A stretch of 64,000 nt of DNA from Corynebacterium incognita (GTDB lineage: Bacteria > Actinomycetota > Actinomycetes > Mycobacteriales > Mycobacteriaceae): contig NZ_CP059404.1 in assembly GCF_014217255.1 (NCBI RefSeq), positions 496,001 to 560,000 of the forward strand, in the 5' to 3' direction. A program made the position numbers and the translations under genes. Under the pieces are notes generated by a model. That model was not told the origin of the DNA. It worked only from the letters and a program-made list of their open reading frames with translations, and did not search any database. Below, one piece after another: positions 26,278-35,847 of this stretch (the stretch's first letter is position 1; every line of letters begins with the position of its first letter).

Positions 26278-27252
26278 GTGAGTACGAGTACGCCGAAGAA
26301 GCCGAAGCAATCCTGGGTGACAACCTTCCTCAAGCCGAGCTGGGTGATGCTGACGCTGTTTATCATCGGATTCTCCTACCTGTCGTTTTCTATCCTGGCG
26401 CCGTGGCAGCTGGGCAAGAACCACGACATCAGCGAGCGCAACAAGCAGATTGAGCGCGCCTACGAATCCGACCCCCAGCCTGTAGCGGACGTCCTGGGCG
26501 ATGGCGGTGCCATCCGCCCCGGCGAGGAGTGGACACGGGTGAGCCTGCAGGGCCACTACCTCCCCGACTCCGAGGTGCTCCTGCGTCTGCGCCCGGCGGG
26601 CTCAGGCCCGTCGTACCAGTCACTGGTGGTCTTCGAAACTGACGGCGGCCAGCAGCTGCTGGTTAACCGCGGGTGGCTGCCAGCGGGCGAGGCCAACGCG
26701 GTCCCAGACATCCCCACGGCTCCGGCCGGCGAGCAGGAGGTCACGGGCATGGTCCGCGAGTCCGAGCGGGTCCACGACTCCGCACCGATTGAGCGCGAGG
26801 GCTACCAGCAGGTCTATTCGGTCAACCCGGAGCAAATCGGCGAGCTCACCAGCACCCGCCCGGGCGAGGACTACGTCCAGCTGTCCGAGGGTTCCCCCGG
26901 CGTGCTTAACCCGATGCCGGTGCCGAAGCTGGATTCGGGCAACCACCTGTCCTACGGCCTGCAGTGGCTGGCCTTCGGCGCGCTGGCGCCGGCTGCGCTC
27001 ATCTACTTCGTCTACTCCGAAATTCGCGAGCGCAAGCGCGTGCGCGAGGAGGAAGCGGAGATGACGGCCGGCGCGGCTCCTGAGTCCGCGCCCGTTCCCG
27101 CGGCGTCTGCGGATTCCTCCACAGAGCCCGCCACTGAGCCCGCGCCGGCGCCGCAGCCGGACGCCGCACAGAAACTCAAGCCCAAGCGCGCGAGCTACGG
27201 CAGCGCGGGCAACAACGCCAACGTGCGGCGCCGCCGCGGCGAGCGCTTCTAG
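26278..27252 (+). CDS. SURF1-family cytochrome oxidase assembly protein
   Basis: 324 residues with GTG start. Two membrane segments, near 21-39 (WVMLTLFIIGFSYLSFSIL) and 226-246 (SYGLQWLAFGALAPAALIYF), flank an extracytoplasmic domain containing LLVNRGWLP, the SURF1 hallmark. The C-terminal tail is long, Ala/Pro/Glu-rich and ends basic (RRRRGERF), as in actinobacterial members. It assists heme A / aa3 oxidase assembly in the membrane. Confidence 0.9.
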   Translation: MSTSTPKKPKQSWVTTFLKPSWVMLTLFIIGFSYLSFSILAPWQLGKNHDISERNKQIERAYESDPQPVADVLGDGGAIRPGEEWTRVSLQGHYLPDSEVLLRLRPAGSGPSYQSLVVFETDGGQQLLVNRGWLPAGEANAVPDIPTAPAGEQEVTGMVRESERVHDSAPIEREGYQQVYSVNPEQIGELTSTRPGEDYVQLSEGSPGVLNPMPVPKLDSGNHLSYGLQWLAFGALAPAALIYFVYSEIRERKRVREEEAEMTAGAAPESAPVPAASADSSTEPATEPAPAPQPDAAQKLKPKRASYGSAGNNANVRRRRGERF

Positions 27253-27274
27253 CCCGCACGTCCCCTCCCACCAC

Positions 27275-27312
27275 TTTTTAGGGCTAAACAGAGGTTTGTC
27301 TCTCGGGGTTTA
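27275..27312. repeat. copy of a 37-38-bp intergenic repeat
   Basis: The segment begins TTTTTAGGGCTAAACAGAGG and ends TTTGTCTCTCGGGGTTTA. It closely matches, with a few substitutions, both arms of the inverted structure at 48578-48657. It lies between the SURF1 and alcohol dehydrogenase genes, in the first half of the 138-base gap. No partner arm is present here. Confidence 0.7.
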
Positions 27313-27390
27313 CAGTTTTTCGCCGTCGCGCCGACCACACCACACGCGTAGAATTGGTGGCCACATCACCAACCGCTAAGGAGCACCACC

Positions 27391-28413
27391 ATGCGCGCAG
27401 TTGTCATCCACGGCCCTCGCGAGATCCGCGTTGACGAGGTCGCCGACGCCGCCCTCATCGAACCCACCGACGCCGTCATCGAGGTCAAAGCCGCCTGCGT
27501 CTGCGGCTCCGACCTGTGGCCGTACCGCGGCCTCGAGGATGTCAACGCTGGTGCCCAGATGGGCCACGAGTACGTCGGCGTGGTCAAGGAAATCGGCGAT
27601 GACGTCCGCCAGGTCAAGGTCGGCGACTGGGTCGTCGGCTCCTTCGTCGCCTCCTGTGGGCAATGCGAGGTCTGCCAGGCCGGCTACGAGTCCGGCTGCA
27701 CCAACCGCGTCTTCATGGGCTCGGTGGGCACGCAGGCGGAGCTTGCCCGCATCCCGCTTGCCGACGGCACCTTAGTCACCCTCCCCGCCGCCCCCAATGA
27801 CGATCAGCTCCGCCACGTCCTGGCCGCCTCCGACGTGCTGGGCACTGGCTGGTTCGGCGCCGTCGCCGCGGAGGCCGGCCCAGGCAAGACCGTGGCCGTG
27901 GTCGGCGACGGCGCAGTGGGCCTGTCCGCCGTCCTCGCCGCGAAGCAGCTCGGCGCCGAGCACATCATCGTCTCCTCCCGCCATGCTTCCCGCCAGGAGC
28001 TGGCCCGAAAGTTCGGCGCCACGGACATCCTAGAAGAGCGCGGCGAGGCCTTCGCGGAGAAGGTCAAGGCACTCACCGGCGGCTACGGTGCGCACAGCAC
28101 GGTGGAGGCTGTCGGCTCCGACGAGGCGATGCAGCAGGCACTGAAGTCCACCCGCCGGGGCGGCCACGTCGGCTTCGTCGGCGTCTCCCACGGCGTAAGC
28201 ATCGAGGGCATCAAGCTCTTCGGCGCGCTCGTCCACCTGCACGGCGGCCCCGCCCCTGTCCGCCGCTTCCTGCCGGAGCTGGTGGATCTCATCTACTCCG
28301 GCGCCATCACCCCGGGCGACGTCTTCGACCTCACGCTCCCGCTTGCCGACGCTCCGCGCGCCTACGAGGCCATGGACCAGCGCGAGGCCGTGAAAGTCAT
28401 GCTGACGTCGTAG
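27391..28413 (+). CDS. zinc-dependent alcohol dehydrogenase (MDR superfamily)
   Basis: 340 residues; AAGGAG precedes ATG 27391. Catalytic zinc ligands appear in CVCGSDLW and GHEYVG. Four structural-zinc cysteines are in SCGQCEVCQAGYESGC, and the Rossmann motif is VAVVGDGAVGLSA near 165. The N-terminal sequence is that of the threonine-dehydrogenase-like/glutathione-independent group. Substrate unknown. It occupies the place where cobD and ahpE lie in mycobacteria and is next to the accessory pair downstream. Confidence 0.9.
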   Translation: MRAVVIHGPREIRVDEVADAALIEPTDAVIEVKAACVCGSDLWPYRGLEDVNAGAQMGHEYVGVVKEIGDDVRQVKVGDWVVGSFVASCGQCEVCQAGYESGCTNRVFMGSVGTQAELARIPLADGTLVTLPAAPNDDQLRHVLAASDVLGTGWFGAVAAEAGPGKTVAVVGDGAVGLSAVLAAKQLGAEHIIVSSRHASRQELARKFGATDILEERGEAFAEKVKALTGGYGAHSTVEAVGSDEAMQQALKSTRRGGHVGFVGVSHGVSIEGIKLFGALVHLHGGPAPVRRFLPELVDLIYSGAITPGDVFDLTLPLADAPRAYEAMDQREAVKVMLTS

Positions 28414-28433
28414 GCTGCAACGCAAACAGCCGG

Positions 28434-31190
28434 CTAGCGGGCATGCTTAATCATGAACTTCACATAATCGCGTCCCCGCTTGGAAAACACCAACCACTGC
28501 TCGTCTTCGTTACTAATCATCAGATAGACCCCTTTCCGGTTACCTCTCTCCGTTGGTGGCTTTGTAAAGTCCCACGGGGATTCACTCCTGACGATGTATC
28601 GCTTTGCAAGTTCATCCTGGAGTGAACGGGCCGTGTAGTCTTTTGCCAGTGTCTGCAGTGACCTCAGGGTGGCAGAGGAAGACATCAGATCCGCTTCTAC
28701 CGCGGAAGCCGGCTGGGTCTTACAAGTGTGAATGCAGGCGTCTAAGTAGTCCTCAATGGTGGGACGAAGCTGACCTAGCTCAGAACACGCTTCGCGGAGT
28801 TCGTTAGTCTCAGCAAACGTACTGCCATCAGTCGGAATCCGCAGCATTACGCAGCCGGTCACGTCTGCGGGTGAAGTGATATGAGTAGTGAAGTCGCGGC
28901 CCGAGTAATTCTCGAACCCTTCACGCCGTTCTTCTAGGTAACTGTCGCGCCCCAAGTGCGCGATCTTCCAGCCAAAGTTTCTCTCAACAAATTCATCTTT
29001 GCGACGGTCTCGGTGCAGCTGTTCATCATCCATGACGAACGATTTCCGTCCTTCCATGGGCAGCCCGGAGACCTGAGCGAAGTGTTTTCCAACTTCATCT
29101 TTTCGAACGACCTCTTTGCGGTTAAAGCGATGGAATCCGCCATCCACCTCAACTGCCATAAAGATTTTCCCTGAGGCATTCATCAACGCGAAGTCCAGAT
29201 GTTCGCCTCCGTTCAGCTGCTCTCGCTGCTCCTGTGTACAAATATCTTCCAACTCGAGCTGGCACACGAGCCGCAATCCGCGTGATGCGGCCATCGCAGC
29301 TAGCTCTTCTCGCACAATTAGTTGCGGAATGCTTTCTTCCAATAGTGGTTGTCGACCCGTCGCAGATTTCTCGACCACTTTCTTATTCTCACGAGTTTTC
29401 ACGATGTCATCGAAAATGGAACGGACGCCACTTTGCCGAAAACCAAAGTGTGGGTCGTTGCCCGCTAACGATGCTTGGCCTGCCACGTAGTTCGCGAGGA
29501 GGCGGACAAACATCTGTTGCGGGTCATCGCCCGCCAGGATTGATTGCGGATGATCGTGACCCGAAATCTCACGATAAAGTTCTTGGCTCATCAGCGTTGT
29601 AGAGGTGATGATTCGCAACTCGCGCTTTGCGCGGGACACTGCCACGTTGATCAGTCGACGCCCCTGTGACCACGGCCATTCCCAGTTTCCGTCCTCCACC
29701 GGCAATAGATACACAATGTCAAAGCCACGGCCCTGGGATCGGTGAATGGTCAGCATATTTACTTCAGACGACAGCTCGTCATCGCTGTCCAAAGTAGAGG
29801 CCTCAATGTCGCCATCAGAAACCACGGGTTTGAGAGCAGTATAGAGCGCTTGTTTCACATAATTGATCTGGCCATGAAACGGTGCCAAAATGCATACGGA
29901 AAGCTCAGGTTCTTCTTGCAGCCTCCGCTTCAAATAGGGAATTTCTTCCTCACGGAATACTGCAAGCTGTTTGGAGTTTGCGGACGTTCCGCGATTCTGC
30001 GATAACCAGACCCCTTCCCGGTAGTCACCGTGGTACCAGCGATACATCACCGGAAACGCGTCCTTATGGTGCGGGAGCCGATGAACCTTGAGCTGCTGGT
30101 TGTAAATAAATCGGTTATTGAACTCAATGATCTTTGGGTGACAGCGGTAGTGGTCGACCAACAAAGTCTCATTTCGACCGCCGAGCCTCTCGACGCAGCT
30201 GTCGAGGAAGCTGTAATCGATTCGAGACAAGTCGACGTGTGAACCGCGTACAAAGTCAGGGCTTCGCAAAAGAAGCGAATCCGCAATGTCGCCCGACAGT
30301 ATTGGAGCGAGCTGTTCTTGGTCCCCCACGATTACGGCCCGCCGTGCAGCGCTCAGTGCCAAGGTGCCCACCAATACCGAAGACTGCGAGGCCTCATCCA
30401 TCACGATGAGATCAAATTTATGCTCCAAACCATCTCTGAAACACTTACGCAGAGAATGCACGGTACTAGTAACAAACGGGTAATTCTTGGTGAAGTCAAC
30501 GAACGAAATGTTGGCTTCCCATCCTCCTTTGCCCTTTTCGAAGCCAAACGGCTTTTCGCTATCCACCGGGGTCGCAGTTTTCCGGTTTGCGGAGTTTCCC
30601 AAAGCCGCCATCCGCATCGCTGAGGCCCGCATCACATCGGCGTCATACTCGGGAGTATTGGCGAAGGCTTGCTGAAACTTCTCAACAACATTGTTTACGG
30701 CCTCGTTGTTGGCTGAAACAAAAGCAACTTTCTCCCCTTGCAACAGTGCCAGCGCGATAATGTGAACGATTACTTCAGTCTTGCCAGTACCCGGTGGTCC
30801 CTTGATAACGGAAAGGGGCTTCTTTAAGGCATTTTTGACGGCTTCACGCTGTCTTTCATTAAGTTTGTATTTGTTATGTGGAGTGTAGTTTTCAAGAGCC
30901 TCTGTGATTTCCGCGTCGGTCAACGGCGCATCGGGTCTAGGTAGAGCCTCCAGACTCCCCCATCCGAGAAAGGCCCCCAACAGAGTTCCGGGTAATGCAT
31001 CCTCCCGAAACTGCTGATTGAAATACCAGGCCAACGAGTACCCTGTCTGCCAGGTGAAGTCGTACAGATCTTCCGGTGGACCGAGGTTTTCCCTTCGCCA
31101 GGACGGCTTGCCAAAACCTGTCAAGAACGCGGCGTCTCGGAAATAGTTCACCAATTCGTCTACTTGCCTGGACTCGTCCCTCACTGCCAT
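28434..31190 (-). CDS. SF1 DNA2/NAM7-type helicase fused to a DUF2726-like nuclease domain
   Basis: 918 residues from ATG 31190 (AGAGG upstream). An N-terminal domain of about 100 residues is followed by an SF1B helicase: LNERQREAVKNAL, Walker A VIKGPPGTGKTEVIV (about 135), Walker B IVMDEASQSS, GDQEQLAPIL, then LTIHRSQGRGFDIVYLLPV and LINVAVSRAKRELRI. After about residue 650 comes a PDDEXK-like block, HLDFALMNASGKIFMAVEVD, matching DUF2726. The C-terminal 200 residues are unassigned. Base composition is more AT-rich than its neighbours, suggesting horizontal transfer. A nucleic-acid defence role is plausible but unproven. Confidence 0.85.
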   Translation of the reverse strand: MAVRDESRQVDELVNYFRDAAFLTGFGKPSWRRENLGPPEDLYDFTWQTGYSLAWYFNQQFREDALPGTLLGAFLGWGSLEALPRPDAPLTDAEITEALENYTPHNKYKLNERQREAVKNALKKPLSVIKGPPGTGKTEVIVHIIALALLQGEKVAFVSANNEAVNNVVEKFQQAFANTPEYDADVMRASAMRMAALGNSANRKTATPVDSEKPFGFEKGKGGWEANISFVDFTKNYPFVTSTVHSLRKCFRDGLEHKFDLIVMDEASQSSVLVGTLALSAARRAVIVGDQEQLAPILSGDIADSLLLRSPDFVRGSHVDLSRIDYSFLDSCVERLGGRNETLLVDHYRCHPKIIEFNNRFIYNQQLKVHRLPHHKDAFPVMYRWYHGDYREGVWLSQNRGTSANSKQLAVFREEEIPYLKRRLQEEPELSVCILAPFHGQINYVKQALYTALKPVVSDGDIEASTLDSDDELSSEVNMLTIHRSQGRGFDIVYLLPVEDGNWEWPWSQGRRLINVAVSRAKRELRIITSTTLMSQELYREISGHDHPQSILAGDDPQQMFVRLLANYVAGQASLAGNDPHFGFRQSGVRSIFDDIVKTRENKKVVEKSATGRQPLLEESIPQLIVREELAAMAASRGLRLVCQLELEDICTQEQREQLNGGEHLDFALMNASGKIFMAVEVDGGFHRFNRKEVVRKDEVGKHFAQVSGLPMEGRKSFVMDDEQLHRDRRKDEFVERNFGWKIAHLGRDSYLEERREGFENYSGRDFTTHITSPADVTGCVMLRIPTDGSTFAETNELREACSELGQLRPTIEDYLDACIHTCKTQPASAVEADLMSSSATLRSLQTLAKDYTARSLQDELAKRYIVRSESPWDFTKPPTERGNRKGVYLMISNEDEQWLVFSKRGRDYVKFMIKHAR

Positions 31191-31365
31191 TTGCTCCACC
31201 TCTTTGCCTCGCAACCGCCTACACGATCACATTTTATATAGACAACGCCCGACGCTGCAGCCTCAAATAATCCTTCCAAATTCATCCATTCACCGAGAAG
31301 GCGTGTCATTTGTATGGTTTCATAACTTGTGGATCGTATTAACCCACTCTCCCGAAAGGCTACTG

Positions 31366-31992
31366 ATGTTTGAAGGCATCGTCTCCCTAATTGCGCTACT
31401 TTTCAGCGGATACGTGTTTATTGAACAACGCAAAGACCAAAAGCAACTGCGCATTGAACAAGAAAAGATCACCGAACTACAAAAACAGCAGGCTGCAGAC
31501 TCAAAGAAGTACAACGAAATGAAACTGCAGCACTCCAAGCAGATCAGTGATATCGAATCACAGCGATTCGCTTCAGAGCGTGAAGAAAAGCTGCAGCAAG
31601 CAGCCGCGGCAGTCACGGCACAATGGGCCACGGTTACAAAGAACGGGGAACAAATCTGGGGACTTGTCGTAGAAGTGCGCGCCCCACAGGCTTCCGAAAT
31701 CGTTATCGAAACCACCACGAAGAGGCAAGAAAAGTGGCCAGCAAAGTGTGGAACGCTGGGACAAGGAAAGTACTTCGTCCAAAGCTTGCCGCTCACTGAG
31801 GAAGACTACAAGAAAAAATACAAGGTCAAGAAGAGCGGTTGGGGGTTCCCGAAGCAAATTCAAGATGGCATCAATGTTTCGCTGATCTCGAATTCCACCA
31901 AATTCAAGGTTGAGAAAATCACCTATGGACTGACAGGTGGACGTCGCTACGAAAAGGCCGGCACCGGTTCGGTACGCGAAGTAACCAACTAA
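31366..31992 (+). CDS. membrane-anchored coiled-coil protein, divergent partner of the helicase
   Basis: 208 residues from ATG 31366 (AAAGG upstream). A single hydrophobic segment (GIVSLIALLFSGYVFIEQR, about 4-22) is followed by a coiled coil (about 22-90, E/Q/K/A-rich) and a C-terminal beta-rich domain (EQIWGLVVEVRAPQASEIVI to the end). No family recognised. It is transcribed divergently from the helicase-nuclease and shares its AT-richer composition, so the two probably moved together. The 175-base gap between the starts contains the divergent promoters. Confidence 0.7.
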   Translation: MFEGIVSLIALLFSGYVFIEQRKDQKQLRIEQEKITELQKQQAADSKKYNEMKLQHSKQISDIESQRFASEREEKLQQAAAAVTAQWATVTKNGEQIWGLVVEVRAPQASEIVIETTTKRQEKWPAKCGTLGQGKYFVQSLPLTEEDYKKKYKVKKSGWGFPKQIQDGINVSLISNSTKFKVEKITYGLTGGRRYEKAGTGSVREVTN

Positions 31993-32069
31993 TTGCTTCC
32001 AGCCTCATCCCCAGGCGACATTCTTTGATGCAACTGCGCTGCCGCTTGGACATAAAGCTGAAACGCAAA

Positions 32070-32112
32070 CACCCCCATGGCTGGACTTCTCCAGGCAAGG
32101 GGGTGATTTTTT
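32070..32112 (+). terminator. intrinsic terminator between the membrane protein gene and tRNA-Val
   Basis: CACCCCC (32070-32076) pairs with GGGGGTG (32099-32105). An inner CTGGA/TCCAG stem lies between them, and six T residues follow (32107-32112). It is oriented to stop plus-strand transcription from 31992 and could also act on the opposite tRNA transcript. Confidence 0.85.
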
Positions 32113-32114
32113 GG

Positions 32115-32187
32115 TGCGGCCTGAGGGGATCGAACCCCCGACCTACTGGGTGTAAACCAGTTGCTCTTCCAGCTGAGCTAAAGCCGC
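32115..32187 (-). tRNA. tRNA-Val, anticodon TAC
   Basis: 73 nt on the minus strand beginning GCGGCTTTAGCTCAGCTGG. The anticodon stem ACTGG/CCAGT encloses the loop TTTACAC, giving anticodon TAC (valine). The T arm contains GGTTCGATCC, and the acceptor closes as GCGGC/GCCGC with discriminator A. CCA is not encoded. It borders the AT-richer helicase pair. Confidence 0.95.
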
Positions 32188-32257
32188 TTTCGCACGAGTG
32201 CTTTCACAACTGTAATCTACGGCGCGGCAATTCACAAAACGCGACGTCAGCGGGCAC

Positions 32258-32683
32258 CTATTTCTTGGTGTAGCCGCGGCCCACGAGGCAGGAGCCCTGC
32301 CAGTTGCCCAGGCGGTCGGCGGTGGTTTGCACCAGGCCGGCCAGCTGCGCGGACTCAGAGATTTCGCCCGGCTCAATGGTTCCCGGCTTGCCGGCGCCTG
32401 GGGTGAGCAGCCAGATGCGGCCGCCGTCGACCAGCGGGCGTACCGCGTCCACCAGGCCGTCGACCAGGTCGCCGTCGCCGTCACGCCACCACAGGATTAC
32501 AGCGTCACACAGTTCGTCGGTCTCTTCGTCAAGGAAGTCCTCGCCGATGACGTTCTCAACGGCCACCGAGATGTCTTCGTCGCAGTCTTCATCCCAGCCA
32601 AGCTCAAGGACGACCATCCCTTCGTCGATACCGAGCTTCTTCGCATAGTCGGGCTCTGTTTTGGTGCCCGCAGCGTCTACCAC
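32258..32683 (-). CDS. DUF3052 family protein
   Basis: 141 residues. GTG 32683 is chosen because a full AGGAGG lies 9 bases upstream; the longer open frame beyond it lacks coding character. The acidic N-terminal half (KLGIDEGMVVLELGWDEDCD) and the GRIWLLTPGAGKPGTIEPGEISESA segment are typical of DUF3052 (M. tuberculosis Rv2239c). It lies divergent from aceE as in mycobacteria. Function unknown. Confidence 0.88.
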   Translation of the reverse strand: MVDAAGTKTEPDYAKKLGIDEGMVVLELGWDEDCDEDISVAVENVIGEDFLDEETDELCDAVILWWRDGDGDLVDGLVDAVRPLVDGGRIWLLTPGAGKPGTIEPGEISESAQLAGLVQTTADRLGNWQGSCLVGRGYTKK

Positions 32684-33040
32684 TGTGTGTTTCCTCCTGA
32701 ATCTGTAATGGGTTTTCTGTCTATGCAGGATACAGGCTAGTCCCGGATTTTTCTCTGGATCCTCATTAAGTTTCACCTCACGTGAGCGGGACGGGTGCGG
32801 GGTGCACGGGGGCGTCGGCAGGCCGACGATAGGACGTCGAAAGGCATAGTGAAATTGGCAACCTTTGCGAGGACTTACGCAACCCAGCAAATTCGTGGGG
32901 CCTACGGATTCGCAGAATTCGCCGGCTGCCCGATTGGGGGCCAACGCCCCACCCCACCGCGCCGCGCGGAAATAAAACCCGTAAACTTTAGGCAAAAAGC
33001 ACTATCCATCAACCTCATTCCCTTACGGAGGTAGAAGTAC
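32684..33040. other. 357-base divergent intergenic region before aceE
   Basis: No supported gene. It contains a short perfect hairpin, CGTCGGC-AG-GCCGACG (32814-32829), and GC-rich stretches. A possible -10 (TAAACT, in CCCGTAAACTTTAGG) lies about 55 bases before aceE. The last bases carry the GGAGG ribosome site of aceE nine bases before its ATG. Long regulatory leaders before aceE are common in corynebacteria. Confidence 0.45.
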
Positions 33041-35785
33041 ATGTCTGAGCAAGACAGCCTGACCGGCGATTCCAACTTCCCCTTGATCCGCGACGGCGTA
33101 GCGTCGTACCTGCACGACAGCGATCCGGAGGAGACCAACGAGTGGATGCAGTCGCTGGACGGCCTGCTTGAACATTCGTCGGTGGAGCGCAGCCGCTACC
33201 TCGTCATGCGCCTGCTGGAGCGCGCGTCTGCCAAGCGCGTGCCCCTGCCGTCCTTGACCTCCACGGACTTCGTGAACACCATTCCCACCACGATGGAGCC
33301 GGAGTTCCCGGGTGACGAGGAACTGGAGAAGCGCTACCGCCGCTGGATCCGTTGGAACGCCGCCATCATGGTGCACCGCGCGCAGCGCCCGGGCATCGAA
33401 GTCGGTGGCCACATCTCCACCTACGCTGGTGCGGCTCCGCTGTACGAGGTGGGCTTCAACCACTTCTTCAAGGGCAAGGACGCCCCAGGCGGTGGCGACC
33501 AGATCTTCTTCCAGGGCCACGCCTCCCCGGGCGTGTACGCGCGCGCCTTCATGGAGGGCCGCCTGAGTGAGGAGGACATGGACGGCTTCCGCCAGGAAGT
33601 CTCCCGCGGCGAGGGCAAGGGCATGCCGTCCTACCCGCACCCGCGCGGCATGGAGTGGTTCTGGGAATTCCCGACCGTGTCCATGGGCTTGGGCCCAATC
33701 AACGCCATCTACCAGGCACGCTTTAACAAGTACCTGGAAAACCGCGGCATCAAGGACACCTCGCAGCAGCATGTCTGGGCGTTCCTGGGCGACGGCGAGA
33801 TGGACGAGCCGGAGTCCCGCGGTCTCATCCACATGGCCACGCTGTATGAGCTGGACAACCTGACCTTCGTGATTAACTGCAACCTGCAGCGTCTCGACGG
33901 CCCCGTACGCGGCAACACCCAGATCATCCAGGAGCTGGAGTCGTTCTTCCGCGGCGCCGGCTGGGACGTCATCAAGATCATCTGGGGCCGCGGCTGGGAC
34001 AAGCTCCTGGAGAAGGACAAGGACGGCGCGTTGGTCAACATCATGAACAACACCGCCGATGGTGACTTCCAGACCTTCAAGGCCAACAACGGCGCGTATG
34101 TGCGCGAGCACTTCTTCGGCCGCGACGAGCGTACCCTGAAGCTGGTCGAGGACATGACTGATGACGAGATCTGGGCGCTGCGCCGCGGCGGCCATGATTA
34201 CCGCAAGATCTACGCCGCTTATGCCCGCGTACTGGAGAACAAGGGTTCGGGCAAGCCGACGGTCATCCTGGCGCACACCATTAAGGGCTACGGCCTGGGC
34301 CACAACTTCGAGGGCCGTAACGCGACCCACCAGATGAAGAAGCTGACCCTGGATGATCTGAAGCTGTTCCGCGACAAGCAGGACATCCCAATCTCCGATG
34401 AGGAGCTGGAGAAGGATCCGTACCTGCCGCCGTACTACCACCCGGGTAAGGACGCGCCGGAGATCAAGTACCTGATGGAGCGTCGCCAGGAGCTGGGTGG
34501 CTTCCTGCCGGAGCGCCGCCACCAGTTCACCCCACTGCAGGTGCCGCCGCTGGATAAGCTGCGCAGCGTCCGCAAGGGCTCGGGCAAGCAGCAGGTGGCC
34601 ACCACCATGGCTCTGGTGCGTACCTTCAAGGAGCTCATGCGCGACAAGGAGCTGGGCAAGCGCGTTGTACCTATCATCCCGGATGAGGCGCGTACCTTCG
34701 GCATGGACTCGTGGTTCCCGACCATGAAGATCTACAACCCGAAGGGCCAGAACTACGTTCCGGTGGATCACGATCTGATGCTGTCCTACCGCGAGGCCAA
34801 GGACGGCCAGATCCTGCACGAGGGCATCTCTGAGGCCGGTGCTAGCGCGTCGTTCACCGCGGCCGCTACGTCGTATGCCACCCACGGCGAAGCGATGATC
34901 CCGCTGTACATCTTCTACTCGATGTTCGGTTTCCAGCGCACGGGCGACGCTTTCTGGGCCGCCGCCGACCAAATGAGCCGCGGCTTCATCATCGGCGCCA
35001 CCGCGGGTCGCACCACGCTGACCGGTGAGGGTCTGCAGCACATGGACGGCCACTCCCCGGTCCTGGCTGGCACCAACCCGGCGGTCATCTCTTATGACCC
35101 GGCGTTCGGCTTCGAGGTCGCGCACCTGATCCACCGTGGCATCGAGCGCATGTACGGCGACACCATCACCGAGGGCGGCGAGAACGTCATGTACTACCTC
35201 ACCGTCTACAACGAGCCGGTGTCCCAGCCTGCGGAGCCGGAGAACCTGGACGTCGACGGCCTGCACCGCGGCATTTACCACTTCAACACCGCGGAGTCCG
35301 GTTCCATCCCGGCCAACATCCTGGCTTCTGGCGTGGGCGTGCACGAGGCTCTCAGGGCACAGGAGATCCTGGCCGAGGAGTTCGATGTCAAGGCATCGTT
35401 GTTCTCCGTGACCTCGTGGAACGAGCTGTCACGCGACGGCGCAGCTAAGGCCAAGGCTGGCCTGCAGCAGGGCCAGGAGCCGGAGAAGGCGTTCCTGACC
35501 TCCCAGCTGGAGGGCTTCGAAGGCCCGTTCGTGGGCGTTTCGGACTTCACCACCGAGCTGCAGGAGCAGGTGCGTCCGTACGTGCCGGGCACCTACGTGG
35601 TCTTGGGCACCGACGGCTTCGGTTTCTCCGACACCCGAGCGGCAGCGCGCCGCTTCTTCAACAACGACGCAGCGTCCATCGTCGTGGCCACCCTGGAGGG
35701 TCTGGCTCGCGACGGCAAGGTGGAGCGTTCGGTTGTGGAGCAGGCCGCACAGCGCTTCGCTCTGGACGACCCGACACAGGCTTAG
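33041..35785 (+). CDS. aceE: pyruvate dehydrogenase E1 component, homodimeric type
   Basis: 914 residues, full length. It is a thiamine diphosphate enzyme that decarboxylates pyruvate and acetylates E2 lipoyl groups. The ThDP motif [12 protein letters not shown] starts near 250 and runs to [21 protein letters not shown], with further hallmarks [15 protein letters not shown] and [23 protein letters not shown]-type ribosome site precedes ATG 33041. It is monocistronic, closed by a 17-bp terminator. In corynebacteria it works with SucB-type E2 and Lpd in a mixed PDH-ODH complex; E2/E3 genes are not in this window. Confidence 0.97.
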   Translation: MSEQDSLTGDSNFPLIRDGVASYLHDSDPEETNEWMQSLDGLLEHSSVERSRYLVMRLLERASAKRVPLPSLTSTDFVNTIPTTMEPEFPGDEELEKRYRRWIRWNAAIMVHRAQRPGIEVGGHISTYAGAAPLYEVGFNHFFKGKDAPGGGDQIFFQGHASPGVYARAFMEGRLSEEDMDGFRQEVSRGEGKGMPSYPHPRGMEWFWEFPTVSMGLGPINAIYQARFNKYLENRGIKDTSQQHVWAFLGDGEMDEPESRGLIHMATLYELDNLTFVINCNLQRLDGPVRGNTQIIQELESFFRGAGWDVIKIIWGRGWDKLLEKDKDGALVNIMNNTADGDFQTFKANNGAYVREHFFGRDERTLKLVEDMTDDEIWALRRGGHDYRKIYAAYARVLENKGSGKPTVILAHTIKGYGLGHNFEGRNATHQMKKLTLDDLKLFRDKQDIPISDEELEKDPYLPPYYHPGKDAPEIKYLMERRQELGGFLPERRHQFTPLQVPPLDKLRSVRKGSGKQQVATTMALVRTFKELMRDKELGKRVVPIIPDEARTFGMDSWFPTMKIYNPKGQNYVPVDHDLMLSYREAKDGQILHEGISEAGASASFTAAATSYATHGEAMIPLYIFYSMFGFQRTGDAFWAAADQMSRGFIIGATAGRTTLTGEGLQHMDGHSPVLAGTNPAVISYDPAFGFEVAHLIHRGIERMYGDTITEGGENVMYYLTVYNEPVSQPAEPENLDVDGLHRGIYHFNTAESGSIPANILASGVGVHEALRAQEILAEEFDVKASLFSVTSWNELSRDGAAKAKAGLQQGQEPEKAFLTSQLEGFEGPFVGVSDFTTELQEQVRPYVPGTYVVLGTDGFGFSDTRAAARRFFNNDAASIVVATLEGLARDGKVERSVVEQAAQRFALDDPTQA

Positions 35786-35797
35786 CCCCCTGAGAAG

Positions 35798-35840
35798 ATA
35801 GCGCCCGCGGTGAGAACAACCTCACCGCGGGCGCTATATT
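35798..35840 (+). terminator. terminator of aceE
   Basis: ATAGCGCCCGCGGTGAG (35798-35814) pairs perfectly over 17 bp with CTCACCGCGGGCGCTAT (35821-35837) around the loop AACAAC, followed by ATTTGT. It begins 12 bases after the aceE stop codon. Its right arm overlaps the likely -10 of the next gene. Confidence 0.92.
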
Positions 35841-35847
35841 TGTCTGT
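35812..35847 (+). promoter_or_regulatory. candidate promoter for a leaderless acyl carrier protein transcript
   Basis: TATATT (35835-35840) has 7 bases between it and the ATG at 35848, the spacing expected if transcription starts at or next to the start codon. There is no Shine-Dalgarno between the terminator stem and the ATG. Leaderless mRNAs are common in corynebacteria. The -35 is weak, as usual in this genus. Confidence 0.5.

Noticed and set aside
32115..32187. Integration attachment site (att) in tRNA-Val for the helicase pair
   Set aside because: The 3' end of the tRNA was compared by eye with the other edge near 28414-28434 and no duplicated segment was found; there is no integrase gene.
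33023..35344. 773-codon open frame on the minus strand through aceE
   Set aside because: It is antisense to the well-supported pyruvate dehydrogenase gene; long GC-rich genes commonly leave the opposite strand open. No family motif or ribosome site.
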